This document shows positions 16,874-25,213 of a stretch of DNA of 64,000 nt, piece after piece. The stretch lies in assembly GCA_964444795.1 (NCBI GenBank), contig CAYUIQ010000008.1, forward strand, positions 11,275 to 75,274, written 5' to 3'. Every line of letters begins with the position of its first letter. Positions within the stretch are counted from its first letter, which is position 1. The notes under the pieces were generated by a model that saw nothing but the letters and a program-made list of their open reading frames with translations, was not told the origin of the DNA and did no database searches. The position numbers were made by a program, and so were the translations under genes. The DNA is from JABMRP01 sp964444795 (GTDB lineage Bacteria; Planctomycetota; Planctomycetia; Pirellulales; Thermoguttaceae).

Positions 16874-19800
16874 TCACTCGCCCAAGCAGATGAGTTTGCC
16901 GTTTTTCAGGGAGATGAACAGGTGGTTGTACGCCGCCGCGGCGCCGTCGAAGACGGGGTCGCTCTGGAGCCGGTGTTCGGCCAGGCGCTTGCCCGTCTTG
17001 GCCGAGTAGACTCGCAGGACCGACTCGTGCGGGTCGGGGTTATCCTTGGATAGAGCCCGACCCGTCTTCAGTTGGATCGCCAGCGCGTCGAGCCAGCCGG
17101 CCAGGAAGAGGTTGTCGCCGGCCAGGACCATCGCGCGAGGTTGAAAGGGCTCGGTGATCGACCACGACGAGCCGGCCGACTCGCGTCGCCCGGCGGAACT
17201 CTTGGCCGATATCATCGAGCCGATCGGGAAGAACGACTCCTCGTAGCGAGTGAACTTCTGGTGGAGATGGCCGTCCTGCTTGTACTTCTTGTACTGCGAC
17301 GAACGCTGGTGCTTGAGCCTCGTGTAAGGATTGCCCACGCTATACGCGGCGTTATCGTCGAACACGACAAGCTGGCCCGTGGCGCCGTTGGCCTTCCAAG
17401 TTTGGCGGTGGAACCATGTGTTGTCGAGCAGGCCCTTGGAGGAATTGAGCATCTGGCCCCCGCCACCCTTGGTTAGCGTCTTGTCCAGGCGGACCTGCCG
17501 CATCGAGATGGACTGGCCGTCGGAAACCAGGATATCGACCAGCGCTCCGGTGGGGCTCACACGCTTGCGCGTCGTCGGCGGAGGAGCGATGGCGCTGTCG
17601 TCGCCTTTGGCCCAGTAGCCCGAGGCCAAGACGCGGCTGTGCAGTTCCTTGCCCGTTCGCACATCCAACCCGTAGACGCGGATGCCGCCGTCCAGGTTGG
17701 TCGACCGCCCGGCGGCGAAGTAGACCACGTCGTCGAGCACCAGCACACTGCCGCTGACGGCCAGCGGTGATTCCAGCCGGTTCTCCGAGCCAATCCTGCG
17801 CTCCAGGGCGGAGACTTTGAATCGCCACGCCAGGCGGCCGCTGCTGGCGTCGAGGCAGTAAACCGACCCGTCGCCGCAGCCGACGAGGCACAGGCCGGCG
17901 GGGTGAATCGTGGGCGGTGAGTCGACCGGGCCGTTGGCCAGGAACTTCCACACCGGATTGCCGTTGCTCCGGTCGAGGCAATGGACCGTGTAGGCGTCTT
18001 TTTCGGCGACGTAGATCTTGTCTCCGGCGACGACCGGCGCGGTAATGCCCGGGCCGATAGCGGCCTCCCACTTGGTGGTCAGCTTGTCGGCGACTTGGGC
18101 GCCGGTTGCTCCGCTCCTCGCGATATTGCCCCGGTACGTCGGCCAGTCGTTCGATTGCGAATTCTGGCCGACCGATTGCGAATTCCGGCCGAAGGCGGGT
18201 CCCTTTTCGACCACCGATGCGATCTCGATGTCGTCCATCGAGTTGCTTTCCAACAGCGCAAAGAATCCGTTGATCTTCACGCTGGAGTAGCATTGGCAGG
18301 GGTCGGGCGGAACGTAGATGCAGCCGTTGGCGGGCAGGATACCGTATTGGCAGATCCCGCGGACCCACTGGTTGGTGGTGCTCTGCCTCGTCTCGAGGTC
18401 GACCAGTTGGATGCCGCTATAGCCAATCAGCAGATAGCGCTCGGTGGCCTTGTCGCGGTAGCAGCGGTGGTGGTGCTGGTTGTGGGCGAACGGCAGCAGG
18501 TCGGTGATCTCGCCCGTGGTGATATCCACGGCGACGCTCGTTTTGGCCTCGTTGAGGAAGTTGGTTTTGGGAATCGCGATGCCCGAGCGGACAATCCCCT
18601 CGCGGTCGGTCGTGCTCTCTCGCCAGATCGACTTGGAGAGCGGCTCGGTCCAAAGCTTGCCGTCGATCAGGAACAGGTCGCCCGGCGAGCCGAAGCCGAT
18701 GGCGCCCTTGTTCTCCCAGAGCGTCGATCCGTCCTTGATCGAGTAGCCGCGTATACGGTCCCACTTCAGCAGCGTGACCACGTCCTCACCGATCGCGACC
18801 GTCGGGGCATAGCTGCGGATGAACATCCCCTCGGTCTCGAACGGCGACTTCCATCGCGGCATGCCGGTCTTCGCGTCGAGACAGCGGAGGTCGTTGTTGT
18901 CAAGGTAGTAAACGTTGTCGCCCTTGGCCGACAGCGACAGCGGCGTGATGTGCTTGAGATTCTCGCCGGTTGCGTCCCAGAGTTTCTTGCCCGTTGTGGC
19001 GTCGTAGGCGATGATCGACTTTGGCGACGTGGGTGTTTCACGCTCGGCCAGCTCCCAGTAACCGTGGCAGCCGTCGGACTTGTCGAGCAGGATGTCCGGG
19101 TCGCCCTTGACCACCAACAGCATACCGTTGTGGTGAATGATCTCCTCGGTCTTCTCCGAGTTCTCGTAGGTCAGCAGCGTCTCGCCCGTCCGGCCGTCGA
19201 GCTTCATCACCGGTGCGGTGAAGCCGAGCGTGACGTAGACGTCGGAGCCGACCGAAACGAGGCGGCGGGGCAGTTGCTTGGGCCCGGCGCGGAAGTTGTA
19301 GAGGTGTGTCATCCACGTCGGGATGTCGCGCTTCCACAGCAGCTTGCCGTTGAACGCGTCGCGGGCGACAAGTTTCCAGTCCGGCGGGCGATGGATGACG
19401 GAAATCTCGCCTTCGTCGTGGATGTAGAAGACGCGTCCGTCGCTGGAAGTCATCGCGCTGAAGCTGGCCAGCGCATCGTGGTGCCGCGTGTGCCGCGGCC
19501 CGGCGTACCACTGCAGGTGACGCGGGTGGCCCACCTTCTCGTCCTTGCTCACCGCATTGCCCGACGCGTCGTATAGGAAATGCGTCCATTCGTCCATCTC
19601 CGCCGGCCACGGCTTGGTGTATTGGATCCAGCCGTCCGGTCCGCCGGTTTTCTCCAGGCCCACGGCCGTCAGGTTCAGAGTGTCGCCCTTGACCAGCGCG
19701 ACCCCGTTGGGCACGAGCACGCGAGCGACTTCGTTGGCCGTCAACCTCGCGGCGTCCTCAAGCACGATCAAATTGACGATGTTGTCGCCATGGGGCAGGT

Positions 19801-20095
19801 TCTTTCCGTCGTATTGTTCGGCCGAGACCTTGCCGTACAACCCCAGCGAGTCGATATGCACCTTGGCCTTGGCCACGTCGGTCGCGTCGGTATCCAGCCC
19901 ATGCACCAGCAGCCTGTCATCCGTATGCAACGCCGCGGTCATCCTGCCATCCCCGCAGCCGATGTGTACCGCCACGCCGCCGCTGACGCCCGATTCCCGC
20001 GGCAAATCACTCGCCGCCGGCTCTCCCAGGGCCGAACCGGCCACCGCCAGAAACATTGCAGTCGAGACCAACACGGTCGTTTTCCAATCGCTCAT
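16874..20095 (-). CDS. Exported fusion: methyltransferase-like domain plus PQQ-type beta-propeller
   Basis: A 1073-aa protein. A signal peptide (TTVLVSTAMFLAVAGSALG) comes first. Residues ~35-155 look like a Rossmann methyltransferase: VAVHIGCGDGRMTAAL (motif I), then a helix-strand series ending VLVPNGVALVKG. From ~170 to the end are repeated PQQ/WD-type blades with segments such as VYVTLGFTAPVMKLDGRTGETLL, NVYYLDNNDLRCLDAKTGMPRW and VYCLDASSGRLAWRF. A linker at ~650 carries a 21-bp tandem repeat. Because the protein is exported, the methyltransferase fold may not use SAM. GGAGATGACGG precedes the ATG. Its role is unknown; similar fusions are a recurring planctomycete architecture. Confidence 0.75.
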   Translation of the reverse strand: MSDWKTTVLVSTAMFLAVAGSALGEPAASDLPRESGVSGGVAVHIGCGDGRMTAALHTDDRLLVHGLDTDATDVAKAKVHIDSLGLYGKVSAEQYDGKNLPHGDNIVNLIVLEDAARLTANEVARVLVPNGVALVKGDTLNLTAVGLEKTGGPDGWIQYTKPWPAEMDEWTHFLYDASGNAVSKDEKVGHPRHLQWYAGPRHTRHHDALASFSAMTSSDGRVFYIHDEGEISVIHRPPDWKLVARDAFNGKLLWKRDIPTWMTHLYNFRAGPKQLPRRLVSVGSDVYVTLGFTAPVMKLDGRTGETLLTYENSEKTEEIIHHNGMLLVVKGDPDILLDKSDGCHGYWELAERETPTSPKSIIAYDATTGKKLWDATGENLKHITPLSLSAKGDNVYYLDNNDLRCLDAKTGMPRWKSPFETEGMFIRSYAPTVAIGEDVVTLLKWDRIRGYSIKDGSTLWENKGAIGFGSPGDLFLIDGKLWTEPLSKSIWRESTTDREGIVRSGIAIPKTNFLNEAKTSVAVDITTGEITDLLPFAHNQHHHRCYRDKATERYLLIGYSGIQLVDLETRQSTTNQWVRGICQYGILPANGCIYVPPDPCQCYSSVKINGFFALLESNSMDDIEIASVVEKGPAFGRNSQSVGQNSQSNDWPTYRGNIARSGATGAQVADKLTTKWEAAIGPGITAPVVAGDKIYVAEKDAYTVHCLDRSNGNPVWKFLANGPVDSPPTIHPAGLCLVGCGDGSVYCLDASSGRLAWRFKVSALERRIGSENRLESPLAVSGSVLVLDDVVYFAAGRSTNLDGGIRVYGLDVRTGKELHSRVLASGYWAKGDDSAIAPPPTTRKRVSPTGALVDILVSDGQSISMRQVRLDKTLTKGGGGQMLNSSKGLLDNTWFHRQTWKANGATGQLVVFDDNAAYSVGNPYTRLKHQRSSQYKKYKQDGHLHQKFTRYEESFFPIGSMISAKSSAGRRESAGSSWSITEPFQPRAMVLAGDNLFLAGWLDALAIQLKTGRALSKDNPDPHESVLRVYSAKTGKRLAEHRLQSDPVFDGAAAAYNHLFISLKNGKLICLGE
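18152..18193 (-). repeat. 21-bp in-frame tandem duplication in propeller gene
   Basis: CGATTGCGAATTCTGGCCGAC (18152-18172) is followed directly by a near-identical unit (18173-18193) differing at two positions. It encodes GRNSQSV-GQNSQSN in a polar linker between blade groups, before the NDWPTYRG segment that opens the second propeller half. It looks like recent slippage that keeps the frame. Confidence 0.75.
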
Positions 20096-20406
20096 CCGTC
20101 ATCTCCATGCACGGTATTATCGACGCCGGGCCAGGCTGGTGTTCTTCAACACCACCTATCATTCTCACCGCCACCATTGTACCACGCACGGGTTGGAAAT
20201 GACACGCGGACTCGGTAACAACAAGCCGTAAGGCTGCCGACGCCTCTGCTTCCTCGCTAACCACGGTGGACGCCCCTGCTCGATCTCTTTCGCGTCCATC
20301 GCAACCAGGCCGAACCCGCCCCGGCCGACAACCGCACCGGCTGGCACGTGTCCGACGATCATGGCCCTCTTGCCCGCGGTGGTTCTTTCTGGCTTGAAAA
20401 CGGGTC
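20096..20406. other. Intergenic region upstream of the propeller gene
   Basis: 311 bp. An 80-codon minus-strand frame (20165-20410) begins with a GTGA overlapping the antiporter stop, but its translation is arginine-rich and unrecognised, so it is not called. No repeat or clear promoter was seen. Confidence 0.4.
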
Positions 20407-21402
20407 TCACGAGAGTCGTGGCAAGAAGTCAAGCACCCATCGTGCCAACCCGATGGCGACGAGAATAAGTCCTTCCAGACGAGATACCCGCCACCCGGTT
20501 CGCATGAACACCAAAACGAGGAATACCATCGCCGACAACGAAACCAGCGATACGCGGGCGGCCACGTCGACCTCGATCGTCCGCAACATCCCGGCAAGGC
20601 CGAGTACGCCCAGCAGATTGAAAATATCACTTCCAATCAGGTTGCCGGCGCTGATGCCGTAACGACCCTTCAACACACCGGCCAGGCTGGTGGCCAGTTC
20701 CGGAGCGGAGGTCCCGGCGGCAACGATTGTCACCCCGATCACCCACTCGCTGATGCCGCTTTCTCTGGCGATCGCTGACGCGGAACCGATGAGCAGATGA
20801 GATCCACCGACAATGCACGCCAACCCCACAACGAGCATGAGGCAGTCTCTCGGAAGTGAATGTTTGTCCTTGCCAAGGACCACGGGTTTGATTCCCCGTT
20901 CATTCTCCGGCAACACCTTGCGCTTCATGAACAGGTAGCCCAAGTAAAGGCCGAGCAAGACCAGTAGCAGTACGCCGTCGTACCGGTCGAGCCGCAGGTC
21001 CCAACCGATGAGAACCAACAGCAGCAACGTGGTCCCGGCAAGAACCGAACCGTCCCGCCAGAGTAGCGTGGAGTTCGTCGGCATTGCCCGCACAATGGCA
21101 CAGCCACCAAGAATGAACCCGAGATTGAAGATATTGGAACCCACGATGTTGCCGACCGAAATGTCCCCTTGACCCTTGAAGGCGGCAATCAGCGTAACCG
21201 CGAATTCTGGTGCCGAGGTTCCCAACGCCACCACCGTCAGCCCGATGACCAACTCGGAGATGCCCAGCCGCTTGGCAATCCGTGTGGCGGAGTCGACCAA
21301 TAGATGTGCTCCGCCGCCGACGACGCAAACGGTCAGAAACACTACCAGACCGTTGGCCCATACAGGCGCACGTTCCATGCTGATGTCGAAGATGTCTCCC
21401 AT
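20407..21402 (-). CDS. CaCA-family cation exchanger (Ca2+/Na+ antiporter)
   Basis: A 331-aa inner-membrane protein with about ten hydrophobic segments in two inverted halves. Each half has the family's alpha-repeat: VIGLTVVALGTSAPEFAVTL with GNIVGSNIFNLG in the first, and VIGVTIVAAGTSAPELATSL with GNLIGSDIFNLLG in the second. These acidic and polar residues bind the transported cations. The length fits YrbG-type exchangers. AGGAGCGG precedes the ATG. It lies just downstream of the broken nhaR-type gene on the same strand, with a 57-bp gap, so it was probably under its control. Confidence 0.92.
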   Translation of the reverse strand: MGDIFDISMERAPVWANGLVVFLTVCVVGGGAHLLVDSATRIAKRLGISELVIGLTVVALGTSAPEFAVTLIAAFKGQGDISVGNIVGSNIFNLGFILGGCAIVRAMPTNSTLLWRDGSVLAGTTLLLLVLIGWDLRLDRYDGVLLLVLLGLYLGYLFMKRKVLPENERGIKPVVLGKDKHSLPRDCLMLVVGLACIVGGSHLLIGSASAIARESGISEWVIGVTIVAAGTSAPELATSLAGVLKGRYGISAGNLIGSDIFNLLGVLGLAGMLRTIEVDVAARVSLVSLSAMVFLVLVFMRTGWRVSRLEGLILVAIGLARWVLDFLPRLS

Positions 21403-21459
21403 GCTTCCGCTCCTGTGTGAGGCCGATATGCATTCGCCACCGACTTGCCGATCATGTTG

Positions 21460-22365
21460 TCATGGCGTGCCGAAAAGTTCCTCGCGAGCGGTTTCGGAGA
21501 TCGCCACCACGGCGGGATGCTTCAGCTTCCTTTCGACCGAGATGGCGTAGTACCGTTCTTTAACGTCCGGCACTTCCCCGATCGGGCGAACGCGGTACTG
21601 CCGGCAAATCTCTTTCTCGATAGCCGACGGCGCGGCAAAGAGCCCGACTCCTTCCTGGGCGAAGACCCCCAAGAGTGCGCTGTCCTCGAATTCGGCCACA
21701 ACTTGGGGCCGAATGTTCTGAGACTCAAACCAGTGGTCTAGGGATCGCCGCAGGGCCGTGCGACCCAGCGGTAACAGAAATGGCGCACCATCAAGAGACC
21801 GGGGAAACCCCCGACGGAATTTCCGAGCCAGTTCAGCCCGGCCGAAAACGGACACGCTACATTCACCCAGCAGGTGGCTGTACGCCCTCACATTGACCGT
21901 AGGTCCGATGGGCGAATCGGAGAGCACGATGTCCAAACGGTGTGCGGCGAGTTACATCAGCAAGTCATCGAGCTTGCCCTCGTCACACGTCAACTGAACC
22001 GGCTCCGGAAGCTGCAACGCGGGTTCGAGCAATCGGTACGCGATCAGCTTGGGCAAGACATCGGCCACGCCTACCAGGAACCGTAAGGGACTTCCCGTCG
22101 GCCTTCCCTGCAAGACATCCGCCAGCTCTTTCCCGAGCGAGAAGATCTCATCCGCATACCGCAGTACCAGTTGCCCGGTCTCGGTCAGGACCAGATTGCG
22201 CCCGACCCGTTTGAACAATGGGTCGCCGACCGATTTCTCCAGCTTCCGCAGTTGACTGCTGATGGTCGGCTGAGCCACGTGGAGTTGCTCGCAGGCCCGA
22301 GAAATACTGCCCTCGCGCGCGACGGTCCAGAAGTACAAGAGGTGGTGGTAGTTGAGCCAATCCAT
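21460..22365 (-). pseudogene. nhaR: NhaR-type LysR regulator interrupted by an in-frame TAA
   Basis: Reading from the ATG at 22365 (MDWLNYHHLLYFW, the typical NhaR start), the N-terminal winged helix-turn-helix is intact: GSISRACEQLHVAQPTISSQ. At codon 138 the frame meets TAA (21952-21954). The same frame then continues with LAAHRLDIVLSDSPIGPTVN and the rest of the substrate-binding domain to 21460, giving a full-length product of about 300 residues. There is no frameshift: a single codon is changed, from something like GAA. Either the gene was recently inactivated, the stop is read through, or the assembly has an error. NhaR activates sodium/proton antiporter genes, which fits the exchanger gene that follows. 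Confidence 0.85.
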
Positions 22366-22416
22366 GCTAGCAATCATGTATAGATATTACCTATGGGAAC
22401 ACTACACAAATTCTAT

Positions 22417-22445
22417 TTGTCAATATATCTCCTTGTGCGGATAAT
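22417..22445 (+). promoter_or_regulatory. Sigma70-like promoter for hpf-dksA-like operon
   Basis: TTGTCA (22417-22422), a 17-bp spacer and GATAAT (22440-22445); each hexamer differs from consensus at one base. It lies in an unusually AT-rich patch and about 60 bp before the ATG at 22507. Confidence 0.55.
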
Positions 22446-22506
22446 GACAAGGGTGAGACAAGAAAGAATCATCAGCGACGTCACACGACAAGCCCAGGAG
22501 GATGCC

Positions 22507-22908
22507 ATGCGATTCTCGGTCTCCGGCGACCGTGTCAAAGTAACTACAGGCCTTCGCGAGTACGTCGACCGCCGTTTGTACTTCGCTCTGGGGCGATTTG
22601 GCCCGGCAATCGATCACGTGAGCGTACGGGTGGGGGATGCCAATGGACCCCGCGGAGGGATCGACAAGAATTGCCAGATTGTGATCAAGCTGCGGGCTTC
22701 CGGCAGTAGCCTCATTGCCGTCGACGACAACGACGAAGACCTGCGTGCCGCTGTCGCCCGGGCGAGCAACCGCGCCGGGAGAACCGTGGCGCGAGCCATC
22801 GAGCGTAAACGCCGCAAGAGAGTATATCAGCGGCGACGTCTGCCGGTGGAGGACATCTCATGCGCGATGCAACTTGACGGTCAAGACGATCTGGAGCTAA
22901 GGCTATGA
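22507..22908 (+). CDS. hpf: Short ribosome hibernation-promoting factor (HPF/RaiA family)
   Basis: A 133-aa protein. The frame is open from 22393, but AGGAGG at 22496-22501 fixes the ATG at 22507, five bases later. The beta-alpha-beta-beta-beta-alpha fold is visible: MRFSVSGDRVKVTTGLREYVDRRL, then HVSVRVGDANG, CQIVIKLRA and DLRAAVARASNRAGRTVARAIER. The basic C-terminus (RKRRKRVYQRRR) suits 30S binding near the decoding centre. It lacks the C-terminal dimerisation domain of long HPF. It overlaps the zinc-finger gene by 4 bp. Confidence 0.85.
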   Translation: MRFSVSGDRVKVTTGLREYVDRRLYFALGRFGPAIDHVSVRVGDANGPRGGIDKNCQIVIKLRASGSSLIAVDDNDEDLRAAVARASNRAGRTVARAIERKRRKRVYQRRRLPVEDISCAMQLDGQDDLELRL

Positions 22909-23276
22909 ATGCGGAAGACTCAAGACCGTACAAAGAGCGGCTTCTCGCCTTGCGAGCCCGGCTCCGGGGCGACGTAAGCCAGATGGCCGACGCCGTGCTG
23001 GAGAAGACGCCCATGCAAGCCACCGGCGACTTGTCTGCCATGCCAATTCACATGGCGGACGTCGGCACCGACAACTTCGAGCGGGAGTTCACGTTGACCT
23101 TGATGGAAAGCAAGGACCGGACTCTCGAACAAATCGAAGCAGCATTAGAGCGTATCGAAGACGGCATCTACGGCGTGTGTGAGGAGTGCGACGCAAAGAT
23201 CCCCAAGGTCCGGCTCAACGCCATCCCATATACCATCCTATGCATGAAATGTTCGTCCCGGCTCGAACTCGACTAG
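22905..23276 (+). CDS. DksA/TraR-type C4 zinc-finger protein
   Basis: A 123-aa protein starting in an ATGA overlap with hpf. A coiled-coil region (KERLLALRARLRGDVSQMADAVLE, then DNFEREFTLTLMESKDRTLEQIEAALERI) leads to the zinc finger CEEC-17-CMKC in GVCEECDAKIPKVRLNAIPY. The acidic DxxDxA tip of true DksA is not obvious; the matching loop reads MADVGTDNF. It probably binds RNA polymerase through the secondary channel or acts as a general stress regulator. Coupling to a ribosome hibernation gene suggests a shared stationary-phase or stress role. Confidence 0.85.
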   Translation: MNAEDSRPYKERLLALRARLRGDVSQMADAVLEKTPMQATGDLSAMPIHMADVGTDNFEREFTLTLMESKDRTLEQIEAALERIEDGIYGVCEECDAKIPKVRLNAIPYTILCMKCSSRLELD

Positions 23277-23345
23277 ACGGGCCGACTATGCCCGAACTGA
23301 ACGCGCACAAGGCGCCAGGATCGTCCCCGGTCAGGAGAACGCGAG

Positions 23346-23738
23346 ATGGCCAGAATCAAGCGTCTCTGGTTGTTCACCGTCACAGCCAGCGAAACCTATG
23401 CAGGTACGCGCGCTCAGCTTCGGCTAGAGATAGCATCCCCCAATGGGGGGAAAGTCTGGGACGACCTTGGAGACCCCCGGCAGAATGATCGCGAGCTGGG
23501 GCAAACCGGCTGCGAGGAATTGGTCTTGTCGGAAGCGGACCATCTTGACGACACGCAGATCAAGGAGATCCGGCTGCGAATTCACGATGCGCATGATGCC
23601 TGGATGCCTCGGTCGATTTGGGTCGTTTCCGAGAACGTCGACGGGGGTATCAGGCTTCTGAGCGCTAACCCAGATTGGAATCGGTGGTTCGACCCCGAAT
23701 CGAGGCCCGGATATGCCTTGCGTCTGTTGCCTCAGTAA
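23346..23738 (+). CDS. Small protein with PLAT-like beta-sandwich
   Basis: A 130-aa protein with AGGAGA before the ATG and no signal peptide. Segments RLWLFTVTASETYAGTRAQLRLEI, LVLSEADHLDDTQIKEIRLRIHDAHDAWMPRSIWVVSE resemble the PLAT/LH2 sandwich, in which a DxW-P-SIWV strand is common. No catalytic residues are evident. It starts 69 bp after the zinc-finger gene on the same strand and may be co-transcribed. The function is unknown. Confidence 0.55.
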   Translation: MARIKRLWLFTVTASETYAGTRAQLRLEIASPNGGKVWDDLGDPRQNDRELGQTGCEELVLSEADHLDDTQIKEIRLRIHDAHDAWMPRSIWVVSENVDGGIRLLSANPDWNRWFDPESRPGYALRLLPQ

Positions 23739-23814
23739 CCGATGAACGGCGGAATCCTTGACCGGCGAGACGGCCCACCACCCTGAAAAGTGCAGAGTGA
23801 CCCGGGAGAGTACG

Positions 23815-24153
23815 ATGGAAGAGCCGAAGTACGAGGACCACAAATTCGATCCTCCAGCAGGTTGCCTCTTGCGGCTCTTCTGGATGCTGATCGGAAATGT
23901 GCTCTTGCTGTTTTGCGCCTATGGTGTTTTCCAGCATCGCTCCAGTGTGCTCGGCATGGCAGATGCTCTCTACTGGGCAATCGTTGGTTCCCTTCTCGCC
24001 GCGAGGTACGTTGATATCCGATACCTTCATGGGACTACATCCGACGGTGACCCCGCGACGATGACCCACTGGCGTCGTTACGCAACGGTTCTGGGCGTGG
24101 TTTCCACGGGCCTGTGGCTTGGCGCGCATGCCATAGCATACTACAGGACGTAG
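23815..24153 (+). CDS. Small membrane protein, three predicted TM segments
   Basis: A 112-aa protein from the ATG at 23815 (GGGAGAG upstream; the frame opens at 23758 without a site). Hydrophobic stretches LFWMLIGNVLLLFCAYGVF, YWAIVGSLLAARYV and ATVLGVVSTGLWLGAHAIAYY suggest three spans. No family recognised. Confidence 0.6.
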   Translation: MEEPKYEDHKFDPPAGCLLRLFWMLIGNVLLLFCAYGVFQHRSSVLGMADALYWAIVGSLLAARYVDIRYLHGTTSDGDPATMTHWRRYATVLGVVSTGLWLGAHAIAYYRT

Positions 24154-24469
24154 AAGGCACCTCAAATTGAGCCCAACTCCTGCGCGGAGTTCGCTCTTGC
24201 AGAAGGGCCGGAACAGGGCGAGCAGATCCTCTCGATAATCCTGACGGCGTTCTGGAAGCCAGAGCCCACGGAGACGGAATCGCCCGAGCGTCTCATGCGG
24301 GCGGATAGTTTCCAAGGCCTCCTTTGGTCTCCATCGATAATTCGCTATGATGGGTGAGGTGCTCGATCTTTTCGTGAGGAAGGCACGGAACGTGAACAAT
24401 TACTTACGCTTAGGGCCGCAGGCGCATTTCGAGTTGTGCGAGGAAAGGAAAACTTGTAGGAGATTTTCC
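24154..24469. other. Intergenic region
   Basis: 316 bp. An in-frame upstream extension of the DUF302 gene begins at 24347 but lacks a ribosome binding site and is not protein-like. A minus-strand open frame here (NYRWRPKEALETIRPHETLG) has some protein character but no recognised family or start signal. Nothing else seen. Confidence 0.4.
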
Positions 24470-24853
24470 ATGCTATACGTTCGAGAGGCAAGTGGTTCGA
24501 TTGACGACGTCGCCAAGAAACTTGAGGAGGCTGCCGCCGCCGAGAAATTTGGCGTCCTTGGGGTTCACGATCTGAAACAGAAGATGCAAGCCAAGGGTGT
24601 GGAGTTCGGAGCCGAATGCCGAAACTTAGAGGTGGGCAGCCCAGAGAAGGCAAAGACCGTCCTGGAGACGGACATTTCGATTTCCAATGCACTGCCTTGC
24701 CGGATCTCGGTGTACCAGGAGGGCGGCAAAGTGAAGGTATCCACCCTCAAGCCGACGGCATTGCTGGGTCTCTTCGGTCGGTCTGAACTGGAAACGGTTG
24801 CCCAGGAGGTGGAGGAGACGATGGTTCGCATCATCGATGCGGTGTGCCGGTAG
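24470..24853 (+). CDS. DUF302-family protein
   Basis: A 127-aa protein. TAGGAGA sits 7 nt before the ATG at 24470. The DUF302 pattern is visible: DDVAKKLEEAAAAEKFGVLGVHDLKQKMQAKG, then CRNLEVGSPEKAKTVL, then LPCRISVYQEGGKVKVSTLKP. Members form small dimeric alpha/beta proteins of unknown biochemical role, often near redox or metal-resistance genes. The usual length is about 125-130 residues, so it is complete. Confidence 0.85.
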   Translation: MLYVREASGSIDDVAKKLEEAAAAEKFGVLGVHDLKQKMQAKGVEFGAECRNLEVGSPEKAKTVLETDISISNALPCRISVYQEGGKVKVSTLKPTALLGLFGRSELETVAQEVEETMVRIIDAVCR

Positions 24854-25213
24854 CCGCGGGACTGATCTCACGTCGGATGCGCCCGTTGCTGGGGATTCCC
24901 GCCCGGTGGCTGCTCGAACCTCACGTGGTCAAATCTCCTGTGACGCAACTGCTTGAGAGCACATGGGTTACGGCTATCCGCGAGTTCCCCGCTTTGCGCA
25001 CAACACCGGTCACCCCCAAGAAAATGGCCATCCACCGGAAAAAAACTGCCCGGATGCTACACAAGAGGTGGAGGCAACTTGGTATGATGGTTGGTATTGC
25101 GAACCTGGATCTGCTTCGGGCCCCCACGGCTACCCACCCGTTGAAAAACTCCCCTTAGGCCTGCCTGTTCAAACGACATAACAAACGGAACCCCTGTACG
25201 GAGCTAAGACGGC
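24854..25213. other. Intergenic region
   Basis: 360 bp before the DUF1549/1553 gene. A plus-strand frame of 104 codons overlaps the DUF302 stop but has no ribosome site and no recognisable content. GGAG occurs ~12 nt before the next ATG. No repeat seen. Confidence 0.4.

Noticed and set aside
20165..20410. 81-aa minus-strand frame starting in a GTGA overlap with the antiporter
   Set aside because: The overlap looks like coupling, but the translation is basic, without a fold pattern or relatives I know.
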